DNA of 37,088 nucleotides from Actinomycetes bacterium (GCA_024638645.1 JAHEJX010000029.1:1-37088); one strand, 5' to 3'. Counted from the stretch's first letter, positions 7,138 to 16,079 are shown. Notes: generated by a model not told the origin, from the sequence alone. A program made the numbers and translations.

Positions 7138-8046
7138 ATGGCCGAAAGAAGCACCATCTTCACCCAGCTCCTCGAAGAGAAGCCTTTCCTGGTAGCCGAC
7201 GGCGCAATGGGAACCGCACTCTTTGAGGGAGGGCTGGAGCCTGGAGGTTCGCCGGAACTGCTCAACGTGGACAACCCTTCTCTCGTCGAGTCCGTCCACC
7301 GCAGCTATGTGGACGCCGGCGCCGACATAGTGCTCACCAACACGTTCGGCGGCAACAGGCTGCGAACGGAGTTGCACAAACTCGACGACCGAGTCGTCGA
7401 GCTCAACGTTGCAGCCGCTCACGTGGCGCGTCGGGCCACGGAGCATGCCGGACGCCCGGTAGCCGTGGCCGGCAGCATCGGCCCGACCGGCTCGTTGCTG
7501 CAACCGTACGGGCTCCTGACCGAAGACGAGGCTGAGGCCGCTTTCCGCGAACAGATCATCGGGCTCGTCAAAGGTGGCGTTGACGTGCTGTGGATCGAGA
7601 CGATGTCTTCTCTCGAGGAGCTGCAAGCAGCATTCCGTGCTGCGGCCGAGACAGATCTCCCCACCGTGGCGACCATGAGTTTCGACAGCCACGGCCACAC
7701 GATGATGGGAGTCCACCCCCGAACGCTGGGAGCATGGGCGGCTCAAACCGAAGGGTTGACCGGCGCCGGCGCCAACTGTGGCATCGGGCCGGACGACATC
7801 ATCGCCGCAGCCGCCGGTATCAGAGAGGCTGCTCCCGAGGTTTTGGTGGTTGCCAAAGGCAATTGCGGGATCCCGCTCTATTCCGGGCTGACGCTCGAGT
7901 ACCCAACTTCGGCCGACGACATGGCCGACTACGTCGATGGGTCTGTCGCCGCCGGCGCCCGGATTATCGGCGCATGTTGCGGATCGACTCCGGCGCACAT
8001 TGCTGCGATCCGGCAAAGAGTCGATGCCGTGAAGGTCGCCAACTAA
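7138..8046 (+). CDS. Homocysteine S-methyltransferase (BHMT/MmuM-type)
   Basis: 302 residues from ATG 7138, which has AAGGAG six bases upstream; the frame is open further upstream but that part is the RNA leader. The family transfers a methyl group (from betaine, S-methylmethionine or, in MetH, methylcobalamin) to homocysteine, making methionine in the cytosol. The N-terminal VADGAMGTALFEGG, the TNTFGGNR block and three predicted zinc/thiol ligands are all present: C214 in GANCGIG and C280-C281 in GACCGS. The barrel has no cobalamin or folate domain, so it is a stand-alone enzyme. The methyl donor cannot be read from sequence. The upstream SAM-II-like leader suggests repression when SAM is plentiful. 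The gene ends convergently with the 8043-8411 gene, with a few bases of overlap. Confidence 0.88.
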   Translation: MAERSTIFTQLLEEKPFLVADGAMGTALFEGGLEPGGSPELLNVDNPSLVESVHRSYVDAGADIVLTNTFGGNRLRTELHKLDDRVVELNVAAAHVARRATEHAGRPVAVAGSIGPTGSLLQPYGLLTEDEAEAAFREQIIGLVKGGVDVLWIETMSSLEELQAAFRAAAETDLPTVATMSFDSHGHTMMGVHPRTLGAWAAQTEGLTGAGANCGIGPDDIIAAAAGIREAAPEVLVVAKGNCGIPLYSGLTLEYPTSADDMADYVDGSVAAGARIIGACCGSTPAHIAAIRQRVDAVKVAN

Positions 8047-8411
8047 CCGAGTTTGCGAAGGGCGGTGGCCTGACCGGCCGCCAATCCGGCCACCACGAGC
8101 GTCGCCAACAACAGCGCGATTCGGCCGGCCGCAGTCATCGCGTTCGGAAACGCGACGAGAACTACTGTCGCCCCGACTACCCAGCCAAGGTCCATGGTGG
8201 TGGCCAACTTGCCTCCTGCGACCGCCCTCGAAGGCTTCGCCAGCCGACCGATTTGGACGCCGTAGGCGAGCAGGCTCACGCCTACGAAGGCAAGCAGCCA
8301 GGCCTCCAGGCCGAATGTGTTGTCGAGCCACGGAGCCCCGAGCAGCAGGAGGGCTCCACTGCCGGCCGAAAACGCTCCGTTGCTCTTGAGCAGGGTCTGC
8401 AACGTGTTCAC
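8043..8411 (-). CDS. Small four-helix membrane protein, function unknown
   Basis: 122 residues if started at GTG 8411, which has an AAAGGG Shine-Dalgarno just upstream (minus strand). An ATG at 8459 would add 16 residues but lies inside an inverted repeat and lacks a ribosome site. Four hydrophobic segments fill most of the chain, with a short loop after GRLAKPSRA. It is divergent from the XRE regulator gene, 109 bases away with two inverted repeats between, so the regulator may control it. Small polytopic proteins next to XRE regulators are common. No function is assigned. Confidence 0.7.
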   Translation of the reverse strand: MNTLQTLLKSNGAFSAGSGALLLLGAPWLDNTFGLEAWLLAFVGVSLLAYGVQIGRLAKPSRAVAGGKLATTMDLGWVVGATVVLVAFPNAMTAAGRIALLLATLVVAGLAAGQATALRKLG

Positions 8412-8453
8412 TGGATTCCCTTTCGCGAGAGGTTTCGGGACACAGTGCGTCAC

Positions 8454-8469
8454 CGACATAATGATGTCG
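8454..8469. promoter_or_regulatory. Inverted repeat, candidate operator 1
   Basis: CGACAT-AATG-ATGTCG has perfect 6-base arms around a 4-base spacer. It lies between the divergent membrane-protein and XRE-regulator genes, upstream of the likely start of the former. Confidence 0.4.
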
Positions 8470-8473
8470 ATTA

Positions 8474-8489
8474 TCTGTTAGGTAATAGA
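8474..8489. promoter_or_regulatory. Inverted repeat, candidate operator 2
   Basis: TCTGTTAGGTAATAGA is a near-palindrome of consensus TCTRTTA-N2-TAAYAGA with one mismatched pair in 7-base arms. It overlaps the -35 element of the XRE gene by four bases, as expected for autoregulation. Confidence 0.45.
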
Positions 8490-8514
8490 CATTGCTACCT
8501 CCTCCACATAACCT
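8486..8514 (+). promoter_or_regulatory. Promoter of the XRE regulator (leaderless)
   Basis: TAGACA (8486-8491) lies 17 bases before TAACCT (8509-8514), which is six bases before the ATG at 8521. This is the only leaderless promoter in the window with a near-consensus -35. Confidence 0.6.
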
Positions 8515-8520
8515 CGAGGC

Positions 8521-9324
8521 ATGACGGTCACCTTCGGTGAAAGGCTCAAGGACTGGCGCACCAGCCGCCATATCTCCCAATTGGGCCTGGCGGCCGAGGC
8601 GGGCGTCTCGCAGCGCCACATCAGCTTCCTCGAAACCGGCCGGGCCAACCCGTCGCGCGAGATGGTCATACATCTTGCGGCGGCACTCGACGTGCCGTTG
8701 CGCCAGCGCAACGAGCTCCTCGGTAGCGCCGGCTTCGCCCCTGCCTACCGGCAGCGTGGGCCGGACGACGACCAGATGCGCCAGATCCATGATGTGCTGA
8801 ATCGCCTGCTCGAGGCCCACGAGCCGTACCCGGCCTACATCGTGGACCGCATGTGGAATCTGGTTGCCGCCAACGAAGTCGCCGGCAAGGTCCTGGCAAT
8901 CGGCATGCCGGCCGGCACGGACCCAACAGCGTTCGGGGGGAACCTGGTCCGCCTCATGCTGCACCCGCAGGGCGCCCGTCACGCTATCGCCAACTGGGAG
9001 GCTGCGGCCGGAGTGCTCTTGCGGCGCCTTGCCCGCGATGTCGCGGAGCAGCCGGGCGATGACGCTCTCGCAGACCTTCTCGACGAAGCCAACGGCTACC
9101 TCGCCGACGTCGACAGAGAGTTGTTGATCGAGGCGCCGCCCACTGCGGATGAGCTGCTCATTCCGATCGTGCTGCGAACCCCGCTCGGCGAGCTCGAGAC
9201 ATTCACCACCATTGCCACGATCGGTGCTGCTCACGATGTGACGCTCGAAGAGCTGAGAATCGAGTCGTTGCTACCAGCGACCGCAGCGGCTGAGCAGATC
9301 TTGCGCCAAATCGCGGCGAGCTAA
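8521..9324 (+). CDS. XRE-family transcriptional regulator with MmyB-like ligand-binding domain
   Basis: 267 residues. The N-terminal helix-turn-helix (about 5-65) reads FGERLKDWRTSRHISQLGLA, then GVSQRHISFLETGRANPSREM, a typical XRE/Cro domain. The remaining 190 residues match the MmyB-like ligand-binding domain in order: PAYIVDRMWNLVAANEVAG, then NLVRLMLHP, then a C-terminal PLGELETFTTIATIGAAHDVTLEELRIESLLPA block. Related actinobacterial regulators repress adjacent oxidoreductase or transporter genes; the ligand is usually unknown. The start is leaderless with a good promoter. The stop overlaps the convergent hutH stop by four bases, so it need not be a hut regulator. The likeliest target is its own divergent region. 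Confidence 0.9.
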   Translation: MTVTFGERLKDWRTSRHISQLGLAAEAGVSQRHISFLETGRANPSREMVIHLAAALDVPLRQRNELLGSAGFAPAYRQRGPDDDQMRQIHDVLNRLLEAHEPYPAYIVDRMWNLVAANEVAGKVLAIGMPAGTDPTAFGGNLVRLMLHPQGARHAIANWEAAAGVLLRRLARDVAEQPGDDALADLLDEANGYLADVDRELLIEAPPTADELLIPIVLRTPLGELETFTTIATIGAAHDVTLEELRIESLLPATAAAEQILRQIAAS

Positions 9325-10832
9325 ATAGCCGCAGCCGCTGTGACCTCGCCGGCCATCACGAGCTGGGCGGCGGCTGCGAGATCCGGCGCCAACACGCGAT
9401 CCTCCGTGAGCTGCGGCACTGTTTGCCGGAGAAGCTCGATGACGCGCAAGGAGGCCGGGCCGGGTGCCGGCTCCCGCATCTCGATCGCCTGCGCCGCCGT
9501 CACCAGCTCGATGGCGATGAGCCTGCCCAAATTGGCCACGGAGCTGCGTAGCTTCCGAGCTGCGCCCCACCCCATCGACACGTGGTCCTCCTGCATTGCA
9601 GAGGTTGGAAGCGAATCGACGCTGGCCGGAGCGGCAAGCCTGCGGTTCTCGGCAGCAATGGAAGCCGCGGTGTATTGGGCGATCATCAGGCCCGAAGAGG
9701 CCCCCGGATCGTTGGTTAAGAACGGCGGCAGCCCTTGGCTCCGAGCCGGGTCCAGCATCCGGTCGATCCGCCGCTCGGCAATCGCGCCGACCTCGGCTGC
9801 GGCGATCGCCAAGTAGTCACAGGCCATGCCGAGCGGAGCGCCGTGGAAGTTGCCCCCAGATTCGATCCTGCCATCGCCGGTCACCACCGGGTTGTCGATG
9901 GCCGAGCGCATCTCATTGTCTGCAACTCGGGTGGCAAAGGTGACTGTGTCGCGCGCCGCACCGGTCACCTGGGGAGCACAGCGCAGCGAGTAAGCGTCCT
10001 GGACCCTGGGATCATCGTGGCGATGCGAAGATACGATCGCCGAACCGGACAGCACCGCACGCATGTTGGCCGCGGACACTGCCTGGCCGGGGTGCGGCCG
10101 CATTTCAATCACGTCTGCGGCGAAGGCCCGGTCGGTGCCGAGCAGTCCCTCAACGCTCATCGCGGCCACGATGTCAGCTGAGTCAAGGAGCATCTCTAGG
10201 TCGGCGAGAGCCAGCACGAGCATCCCGAGAATCCCGTCGGTGCCGTTGATGAGCGCCAAGCCTTCCTTGGCCTCGAGCTGTACCGGTTCAATCCCGACCT
10301 GGGCAAGAGCGACGGCAGCCTCGGCGTCCTTGCCTTCCAGTTCGACGACACCCTCGCCGATCAGAGCCAGCGCGGCATGTGCCAGCGGGGCCAGATCGCC
10401 CGAAGCACCGAGAGAGCCGTATTCGTGAACGGCGGGCGTGACCCCTGCATTCAGTAGGGCGAGCATGGTCTCGACGACGAGAGGTCGGATTCCCGAGTTT
10501 CCCATCGCCAGAGTGCGTGCCCGCAGCAACATCATTGCGCGCACCACCTCGCGCTCAACGCGCGGACCCATCCCCGCAGCGTGAGAGCGAACCAAGTTGC
10601 GTTGCAGCTCGCGGCGGCGTTCTTCCGGGATGAAGCTCGTCGCCAACGCACCGAACCCCGTCGACACGCCATACGTCGGCTCCCCGGAGGCGGCCAATTC
10701 CTCGACGGTCTGGCGGCTGCTATCCATTGCCGCCCGCGCCGATGCGGCGAGCGCAACGGTTGCCTCCCCGCGCGCCACTGCCACGACGTCTGCTCTGGTC
10801 AATGAGATGCCGGTGAAGGATATGTCAGCCAT
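9321..10832 (-). CDS. hutH: Histidine ammonia-lyase
   Basis: 503 residues, close to the usual length of about 510. It deaminates L-histidine to urocanate, the first step of histidine breakdown. The ASG triad (143-145) in GSLGASGDLAPLAH cyclises to the MIO cofactor, and Y54 in TYGVSTGFG is the conserved catalytic tyrosine. The downstream HDDPRVQDAYSLRCAPQVTGA block is also typical of the family. It is the last gene of a minus-strand operon, overlapping the deformylase-like gene by eight bases upstream and the convergent XRE gene by four bases downstream. Confidence 0.96.
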   Translation of the reverse strand: MADISFTGISLTRADVVAVARGEATVALAASARAAMDSSRQTVEELAASGEPTYGVSTGFGALATSFIPEERRRELQRNLVRSHAAGMGPRVEREVVRAMMLLRARTLAMGNSGIRPLVVETMLALLNAGVTPAVHEYGSLGASGDLAPLAHAALALIGEGVVELEGKDAEAAVALAQVGIEPVQLEAKEGLALINGTDGILGMLVLALADLEMLLDSADIVAAMSVEGLLGTDRAFAADVIEMRPHPGQAVSAANMRAVLSGSAIVSSHRHDDPRVQDAYSLRCAPQVTGAARDTVTFATRVADNEMRSAIDNPVVTGDGRIESGGNFHGAPLGMACDYLAIAAAEVGAIAERRIDRMLDPARSQGLPPFLTNDPGASSGLMIAQYTAASIAAENRRLAAPASVDSLPTSAMQEDHVSMGWGAARKLRSSVANLGRLIAIELVTAAQAIEMREPAPGPASLRVIELLRQTVPQLTEDRVLAPDLAAAAQLVMAGEVTAAAAI

Positions 10833-11424
10833 TGCGATCCGCCTTCGGCTCGGTGCGGTCGATCACAGGCGCGATGCGGTCGAGGTATTCGTCCATGCCG
10901 TGCTTTGCGAAATTGTCCCATGTGGCCATCGACCGAGAGTCTTCCATGCGATCGACGATCAGCCTGCCATTGAGATGATCGAGCTCATGCTGGACCGTGC
11001 CGGCACTCAGGCCTCGGTAAACCTGCGTGAAAGGAGCTCCGTCGCGATCGAGCGCGCTCACCTCCACATTCATATAGCGGGGCAGGTCTCCGCGCAGCGG
11101 AACGCTCAGGCAGCCTTCGTTGTTCAGCCACGTCTCTTCGTCGAGCAGCCGCATCTGCGGGTTGATCAACACGGTTAGCGGAATGGGCGGCTTGTAGGGA
11201 TAGCGCACGTTTTTGGTGACGCCGATCACGCACACCGCAAGCGGTACGCCAATCTGGTTGGCGGCAATGCCGGATCCGTTAGCTGCGGTCATCGTGTCGA
11301 TGAGATCGTCGATCAGTCGTTGGATCTGGCCAGCGCCAATGATGTCGGGATCGACGGGCGAAGTGGGCTGTCGAAGAACAGGGTCACCAATCTGGGGGAT
11401 CGGCCTAACCGGCATCGGAGCCAA
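10825..11424 (-). CDS. Peptide deformylase homologue embedded in the hut operon
   Basis: 199 residues with all three deformylase motifs: GSGIAANQ (50-57), EGCLS (103-107, metal ligand C105) and QHELDH (145-150, ligands H146 and H150, catalytic E147). Peptide deformylase removes formyl from N-formyl-methionine on new proteins and is usually coded beside fmt. Here it lies between hutI and hutH, overlapping them by 20 and 8 bases, so it is co-expressed with histidine degradation. HutF in this operon yields N-formylglutamate, and no hutG (formylglutamate hydrolase) is visible. A role in deformylating N-formylglutamate is therefore an attractive inference but unproven. Alternatives are an ordinary deformylase caught in the operon, or a hutG elsewhere. 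The start could also be M4. Confidence 0.88.
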   Translation of the reverse strand: MAPMPVRPIPQIGDPVLRQPTSPVDPDIIGAGQIQRLIDDLIDTMTAANGSGIAANQIGVPLAVCVIGVTKNVRYPYKPPIPLTVLINPQMRLLDEETWLNNEGCLSVPLRGDLPRYMNVEVSALDRDGAPFTQVYRGLSAGTVQHELDHLNGRLIVDRMEDSRSMATWDNFAKHGMDEYLDRIAPVIDRTEPKADRNG

Positions 11425-12634
11425 CTCCCTCCATCAGTCGGCCTTCGATCCACAGTTGTGCAAGAAGCGGCGCGCCGAACCAATAACTCAACGCGGCCGG
11501 TTCCGCAACATCCCACAGCGCGAGGTCGGCTCGCTGGCCGAGACGGATCTCGCCCCGATCCGTGAGTCCGAGTGCGGCGGCGGCATGACGGGTTGCTCCG
11601 TGCAAGGTCTCGGCGGGCGTGAGGCCGAATCGGGTTGCCGCAAGTGCCATGGCCAGTTGCATCGAGCCGAGTGGTGCCGACCCGGGATTCAGATCGGATG
11701 CAACTGCCATACGCACTCCGGCTTGACGCATGGCGGCGACGGCGGGACGGCGCGCTTCGTCGAGGAAAGCAGAAGCCCCAGGAATGAGCACCGCCACTGT
11801 TCCTGTCGCCGCGAGCGCGTCGAAGCCGGCCTCGGAGGAGTGTTCGAGATGGTCGGCCGAGAGTGCTCCGTGGGCTGCAGCCAGTTCTGCACCGCCGAGG
11901 TCGGACAGCTGATCGGCGTGAAGCCGCACCGGCAGCCCAACCTGCGCCGCCGCAGTGAATATGCGCTCGACCTGTTGCGGCGAGAACGCAATCGACTCGC
12001 AGAAGGCGTCAACGGCATCCGCCAGGCCTGCGGCGGCGGCCCCCGGGATCATCTCGTCGCAGATCAGGTCGACGTAGCGGTCGACGTCTTCTGTGAACTC
12101 GGGCGGAACCGCATGCGCCCCCAAGAGTGAAGTCGTCACGGTCACCGGGAGCGCCTCCCCCAATCGTCGCGCCACACCGAGCATGCGCAGCTCGCTCTCG
12201 ACGGAAAGCCCGTATCCGGACTTGATCTCGACCGTCGCCACGCCACTCGCCATCAGCCAGCTCACTCTCGGCGCTGCGAGATCGAACAGCTCATCCTCCG
12301 ACGCGTTGCGTGTCGCCGCCATCGTCCGTCTTATTCCGCCACCTGCCGCGGCAATCTCTGCATAAGTGGCACCTCGCAGCCGCTTCTCGAAGTCGGCGAG
12401 ACGCTCCCCGGCGAACACGAGATGGGTGTGACAGTCCACGAGGGCAGGCGTAAGGAGCCTGCCTGCGGCGTCGACGAGCACGGAGCTGGTCACTTGAGTC
12501 GACCGCGGCCCCAGGTAGGCGATACGGCCTTGCGATATACCGATGACGGCGTTGTTGAGGAGGCCGTAGTCGTCGCTCACACCGAGCGTCGCAATCCTTG
12601 CTCCGGTGATCAGCACATCGACGTGGACGCTCAC
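11405..12634 (-). CDS. hutI: Imidazolonepropionase
   Basis: 409 residues, the family's usual size. It hydrolyses 4-imidazolone-5-propionate to N-formimidoyl-L-glutamate, the third step of histidine degradation. It is an amidohydrolase-superfamily enzyme: VDCHTHLVFAGERLADFEKR carries the metal-binding HxH, followed by AGGGIRRTMAATR, VEIKSGYGL, a metal histidine in SLLGAHAVP, and SDLNPGSAP near the end with the conserved aspartate. The GTG start overlaps the hutF stop (GTGA), indicating translational coupling, and the 3' end overlaps the deformylase-like gene by 20 bases. Confidence 0.96.
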   Translation of the reverse strand: MSVHVDVLITGARIATLGVSDDYGLLNNAVIGISQGRIAYLGPRSTQVTSSVLVDAAGRLLTPALVDCHTHLVFAGERLADFEKRLRGATYAEIAAAGGGIRRTMAATRNASEDELFDLAAPRVSWLMASGVATVEIKSGYGLSVESELRMLGVARRLGEALPVTVTTSLLGAHAVPPEFTEDVDRYVDLICDEMIPGAAAAGLADAVDAFCESIAFSPQQVERIFTAAAQVGLPVRLHADQLSDLGGAELAAAHGALSADHLEHSSEAGFDALAATGTVAVLIPGASAFLDEARRPAVAAMRQAGVRMAVASDLNPGSAPLGSMQLAMALAATRFGLTPAETLHGATRHAAAALGLTDRGEIRLGQRADLALWDVAEPAALSYWFGAPLLAQLWIEGRLMEGVGSDAG

Positions 12635-13956
12635 TCCGCCACCGCAGCCAATCCCCCGCCGAGCGTTTCCGGCAGGATCCCGCCGTAGTGACGGCCATGG
12701 GCAACGGTCTGGGTGCCGCCCACGTAGACATCTGTGACATCGTTGCGGGTGGCTGCGAACAAGACGGCGTCGAGCGAATCCGCCCCGGTCAAAGCGAACG
12801 ATCCGGGATCGAGGACAATGAAATCTGCTGCATTGCCTGGCTGCAACGAACCGATCTCGGGCCAGTCGAGAGCAGTCGCGCCGTGCCGAGTGGCGGCATC
12901 GAGCAGAGATGCCGCGCCATGAACGCCGCGCTTGCCGGTTCGTAGGCGGTCATGCAACTCGATCCCCCTGGCCTCTTCGAACATGTCGACAACGGCATTC
13001 GAGTCGGTACCGAGGCTCAAGGGGATGCCGCCGGCGACCAAGTCCTCGGCGCGGCCGAGGCCGTCGGCAAGATCCCGTTCGGTTGTCGGGCAGAGACAGA
13101 CCCCGGCTCCCGAGGCCGCGACAAGCTCGATGTCGCGGTCCGTCAGGTGAGTGGCGTGGATTGCAGTAGATCGCGGGCCGAGCACGCCGGTTTCGACCAG
13201 CAGCTCGACCGGCGTGATGCCGTGTTCCGCCAGGCAAGCTTCGTTTTCCGCCGGTTGCTCCGACACATGGACATGAATCGGCACATCCAACTCGTCGGCC
13301 ACACCGCGAATTGAGGGGAGGTCCTTGGCGGGAACGGCTCGCACGCTATGGGCGGCGACACCGAGCCTGACATGCGGTTCGTCTGCGACGGCGGCGGCGA
13401 GATCACGGACCCGGTCGGCCCACGCCGCTGCGGATCCATCGCCGAATCGGCTTTGCTCGGGACGCAGCGGACTGCCCTTCACGTCTGAGCTCAAATAGCA
13501 AGCGTCGATCAACGTCAGGCGAATTCCGGCATCGCCTGCGGCCTTCGCCAAGGAAAGTGCCATGGCGTTCGGATCGGAGTATCCCTGTCCGCCCATGGCG
13601 TGGTGCAGGTAATGGAACTCCCCGACTGCAGTGATGCCCGCTCCCAACATTTCGGCGAACACTCCGGCCGCGAGCCGACGATAGGTCTCCGGGTATAGCT
13701 CGCCGGCAACGCGGTACATCAGGTCGCGCCACGACCAGAAGTCACCACCCTGGGCGTGTGTCTTTCCTCGCAACACCCGATGAAATGCGTGCGAGTGAAC
13801 ATTGACGAACGACGCAGCGACGATGCCGGAAAGGGCGGTGCCGTCCGTTGGCTCGCCGACGACAACGGCCGTAATGAGTCCGGCGTCGTATTCAATGGTG
13901 ACGTCGCGGACCAGCTTCCCTGCAACGAGGCCGGCCGGAAAGCGAAGCCGCCTCAC
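12631..13956 (-). CDS. hutF: Formimidoylglutamate deiminase
   Basis: 441 residues from GTG 13956, whose G is the last base of the hutU TAG stop; GGAGAG lies just upstream as ribosome site. The frame stays open for nearly 600 bases further inside hutU, but that extension is a shadow. HutF deiminates N-formimidoyl-L-glutamate to N-formyl-L-glutamate plus ammonia, the branch used instead of HutG-type formimidoylglutamase. Amidohydrolase landmarks are NVHSHAFHRVLRG (metal histidines), GEFHYLHH, VHVSEQ, IHATHL and LGTDSN (metal aspartate). This branch normally ends with an N-formylglutamate hydrolase (HutG), which is not recognisable in the window. Confidence 0.93.
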   Translation of the reverse strand: MRRLRFPAGLVAGKLVRDVTIEYDAGLITAVVVGEPTDGTALSGIVAASFVNVHSHAFHRVLRGKTHAQGGDFWSWRDLMYRVAGELYPETYRRLAAGVFAEMLGAGITAVGEFHYLHHAMGGQGYSDPNAMALSLAKAAGDAGIRLTLIDACYLSSDVKGSPLRPEQSRFGDGSAAAWADRVRDLAAAVADEPHVRLGVAAHSVRAVPAKDLPSIRGVADELDVPIHVHVSEQPAENEACLAEHGITPVELLVETGVLGPRSTAIHATHLTDRDIELVAASGAGVCLCPTTERDLADGLGRAEDLVAGGIPLSLGTDSNAVVDMFEEARGIELHDRLRTGKRGVHGAASLLDAATRHGATALDWPEIGSLQPGNAADFIVLDPGSFALTGADSLDAVLFAATRNDVTDVYVGGTQTVAHGRHYGGILPETLGGGLAAVAE

Positions 13957-15617
13957 TAACTCTCCATCGGCAGGTCGACGCCGCGGTCGCTGGCCACCTG
14001 TTTGGCCAGTTCGTACCCGGCATCGGCATGGCGCATCACGCCGGTGCCCGGATCGGCCGTGAGCACTCTGGACAGCTTGGCCGCGGCAAGGTCGGTCCCG
14101 TCGGCAACAACGACCATCCCGGCATGTATGGAGCGGCCGATGCCTACTCCACCACCATGATGCAGGCTGACCCAGGTCGCTCCCGATGCCGTATTGACCA
14201 GTGCATTGAGGAGGGGCCAGTCCGCAATTGCGTCCGAACCATCCGCCATGTCCTCGGTCTCTCGGTACGGCGACGCGACCGAGCCGGAGTCGAGGTGATC
14301 GCGCCCGATGACGATCGGCGCGGACACCTCGCCGGTGCGTACCATCTCGTTGAATCGCAGGCCGAGCCGGGCTCTCTCTCCATAACCGAGCCAGCAGATT
14401 CGAGCCGGCAGGCCCTGAAAAGCGACCCGTTCCGAGGCCAACTTGATCCATCTGGCAAGCGCCTCGTCTCGAGGAAACTCCTCCACCACCGCTTGGTCGG
14501 TCGCTGCGATATCTGCGGGATCGCCGCTCAGTGCCACCCACCGAAACGGACCCTTGCCTTCACAGAACAGAGGCCTGACGTAGGCGGGGAGAAAGCCTGG
14601 ATAATCGAACGCCCTGTCGAAACCGCCGAGCCGTGCCTCGGTGCGCAGCGAGTTGCCATAGTCGAACACTTCTGCGCCCCGGTCCATGAAGCCCACCATG
14701 GCTGCACAATGCCGGGCAATCGACTCACGAGCGCGACGAACGAGCCCAGCGGCGTCTTCGCTGCGCATTCGCTCCGCCGCCTCTGGTGAAAGATCGGCTG
14801 GAACGTATGTCAGTGGGTCGTGCGCCGACGTCTGGTCCGTGACGATGTCGGCCGGGAACTCGAGCTCGAGCAAACGAGGAACCAGGTCCGCCGCATTCCC
14901 CACCACCCCAACGCTGCGCGCTTCCCCGCCATCGCGAGCCCGCAGACAGCGGGCGATCGCCGCTTCGAGGTCGACGGCGACTTCGTCGAGATAGCGCGTC
15001 TCGAGCCGGCGCCGCGCCCGTTCCGGATCGACCTCGATGCAGAGGGCGACGCCTCCGTTCATCGTGATCGCAAGCGGCTGCGCTCCACCCATGCCGCCGA
15101 GCCCTGCCGTCAGAGTGATCGTTCCCCGCAGTGAGCCCTCGAATCGTTGGCGGGCGATTTCGGCAAAAGTCTCGTAGGTGCCCTGAAGGATGCCCTGGGT
15201 CCCGATGTAGATCCACGAGCCGGCCGTCATCTGGCCGTACATGGTGAGACCCATTGCTTCGAGACGGCGGAACTCTTCCCAATTGCCCCACTCGGGCACG
15301 AGGTTGGAGTTGGCGATCAACACCCGCGGCGCCCACTCGTTGGTTCTGAACACCCCGACCGGCTTGCCGGACTGCACGAGCAATGTCTCATCACCTTCGA
15401 GGCGTTGCAGCGTCGCCACTATGGCGTCGAAGGCATCCCATGATCGGGCGGCTCGCCCGGTGCCGCCGTATACGACGAGTTCGTCGGGACGTTCGGCCAC
15501 CTCCGGGTCGAGGTTGTTCATGAGCATTCGCATGACAGCTTCCTGCTGCCAACCTTTGCAGGAGATTTCGCTGCCCCGCGGAGCTCGAACTGGTCTGGGT
15601 CCGCTCACGGCCTCCAT
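13956..15617 (-). CDS. hutU: Urocanate hydratase
   Basis: 553 residues, typical for urocanase. It adds water to urocanate to give imidazolonepropionate, using tightly bound NAD as an electrophile. Diagnostic stretches are [20 protein letters not shown] near the start, the [10 protein letters not shown] dinucleotide-binding turn, and the C-terminal [19 protein letters not shown] and [13 protein letters not shown] blocks. The active-site cysteine is probably the one in ARICWLGYG. It is the first hut gene of the operon. The ATG at 15617 has no clear ribosome site; GTG 15608 is an alternative. It starts only 28 bases after the stop of a lipoprotein gene on the same strand, so the operon may begin with that gene. 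Confidence 0.95.
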   Translation of the reverse strand: MEAVSGPRPVRAPRGSEISCKGWQQEAVMRMLMNNLDPEVAERPDELVVYGGTGRAARSWDAFDAIVATLQRLEGDETLLVQSGKPVGVFRTNEWAPRVLIANSNLVPEWGNWEEFRRLEAMGLTMYGQMTAGSWIYIGTQGILQGTYETFAEIARQRFEGSLRGTITLTAGLGGMGGAQPLAITMNGGVALCIEVDPERARRRLETRYLDEVAVDLEAAIARCLRARDGGEARSVGVVGNAADLVPRLLELEFPADIVTDQTSAHDPLTYVPADLSPEAAERMRSEDAAGLVRRARESIARHCAAMVGFMDRGAEVFDYGNSLRTEARLGGFDRAFDYPGFLPAYVRPLFCEGKGPFRWVALSGDPADIAATDQAVVEEFPRDEALARWIKLASERVAFQGLPARICWLGYGERARLGLRFNEMVRTGEVSAPIVIGRDHLDSGSVASPYRETEDMADGSDAIADWPLLNALVNTASGATWVSLHHGGGVGIGRSIHAGMVVVADGTDLAAAKLSRVLTADPGTGVMRHADAGYELAKQVASDRGVDLPMES

Positions 15618-15645
15618 TGTGGCGCGAAGACGGCCGAGATGACGG

Positions 15646-16017
15646 TTAGGCGCAGGCGATATAGAGCGGAGCTTCTACATGGGCACCGCCCGCGATGAAG
15701 TTCTCGCTGGCGGATGTCCAACAATCCCCTCCGATCGACTCCCAGTTCGTTGCGATTCGAAACGGTTTCGAGGCGTCCCAGTCAAACACAACAGTCATAT
15801 CGGGGCCGGTGACCGCCGTCAAAGCAGGCTCATCTGGCCAAACCCATTGCGTATTTCCTGCCGCATCAAACTGTGGGGCGAGCGGATACAGGTTGACCAC
15901 GGTGCCGACGCCATAACTGCCCTGGGTGGCAGCAGTGGGCGTGAGTTCGACGGTCACCTGGTTCGGCGAACTGCAGGAGCTGATAAGCATGAAAATCACA
16001 AGGAAACCGCGAATCAT
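15646..16017 (-). CDS. Small secreted lipoprotein, function unknown
   Basis: 123 residues. The N-terminus [17 protein letters not shown] is a short signal peptide ending in an ISSC lipobox, so the mature protein should be lipid-anchored at the membrane surface from Cys15. The mature part is about 108 residues, probably beta-rich, with two further cysteines (GGDCWTS and the penultimate residue of IACA) that could form a disulfide. No family is recognised. It lies 28 bases upstream of hutU on the same strand. On the other side it faces the divergent sigma-factor gene across 74 bases that hold an 18-bp palindrome. Confidence 0.72.
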   Translation of the reverse strand: MIRGFLVIFMLISSCSSPNQVTVELTPTAATQGSYGVGTVVNLYPLAPQFDAAGNTQWVWPDEPALTAVTGPDMTVVFDWDASKPFRIATNWESIGGDCWTSASENFIAGGAHVEAPLYIACA

Positions 16018-16027
16018 GGACTTGTGA

Positions 16028-16045
16028 CGATGAAGGCCTTCATCG
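16028..16045. promoter_or_regulatory. 18-bp perfect palindrome, candidate operator
   Basis: CGATGAAGGCCTTCATCG is identical on both strands. It lies 10 bases upstream of the lipoprotein ATG and 46 bases upstream of the sigma-factor ATG, a position from which a dimeric regulator could control either transcript. A perfect 18-mer is unlikely by chance at any given site. Confidence 0.5.
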
Positions 16046-16079
16046 CGGTTCCCGTACCCAACTAACCCCCGGTGCCGTT

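Noticed and set aside
7108-9234. A 708-residue open frame on the minus strand
   Set aside because: It is antisense to the methyltransferase and XRE genes, has low-complexity Arg/Gly/His-rich composition and no recognisable domain. It is a GC-rich shadow frame.
13957-14541. N-terminal extension of the hutF frame by about 195 residues
   Set aside because: It lies wholly inside hutU, has no homology to HutF, and a good GTG start with ribosome site exists at 13956.
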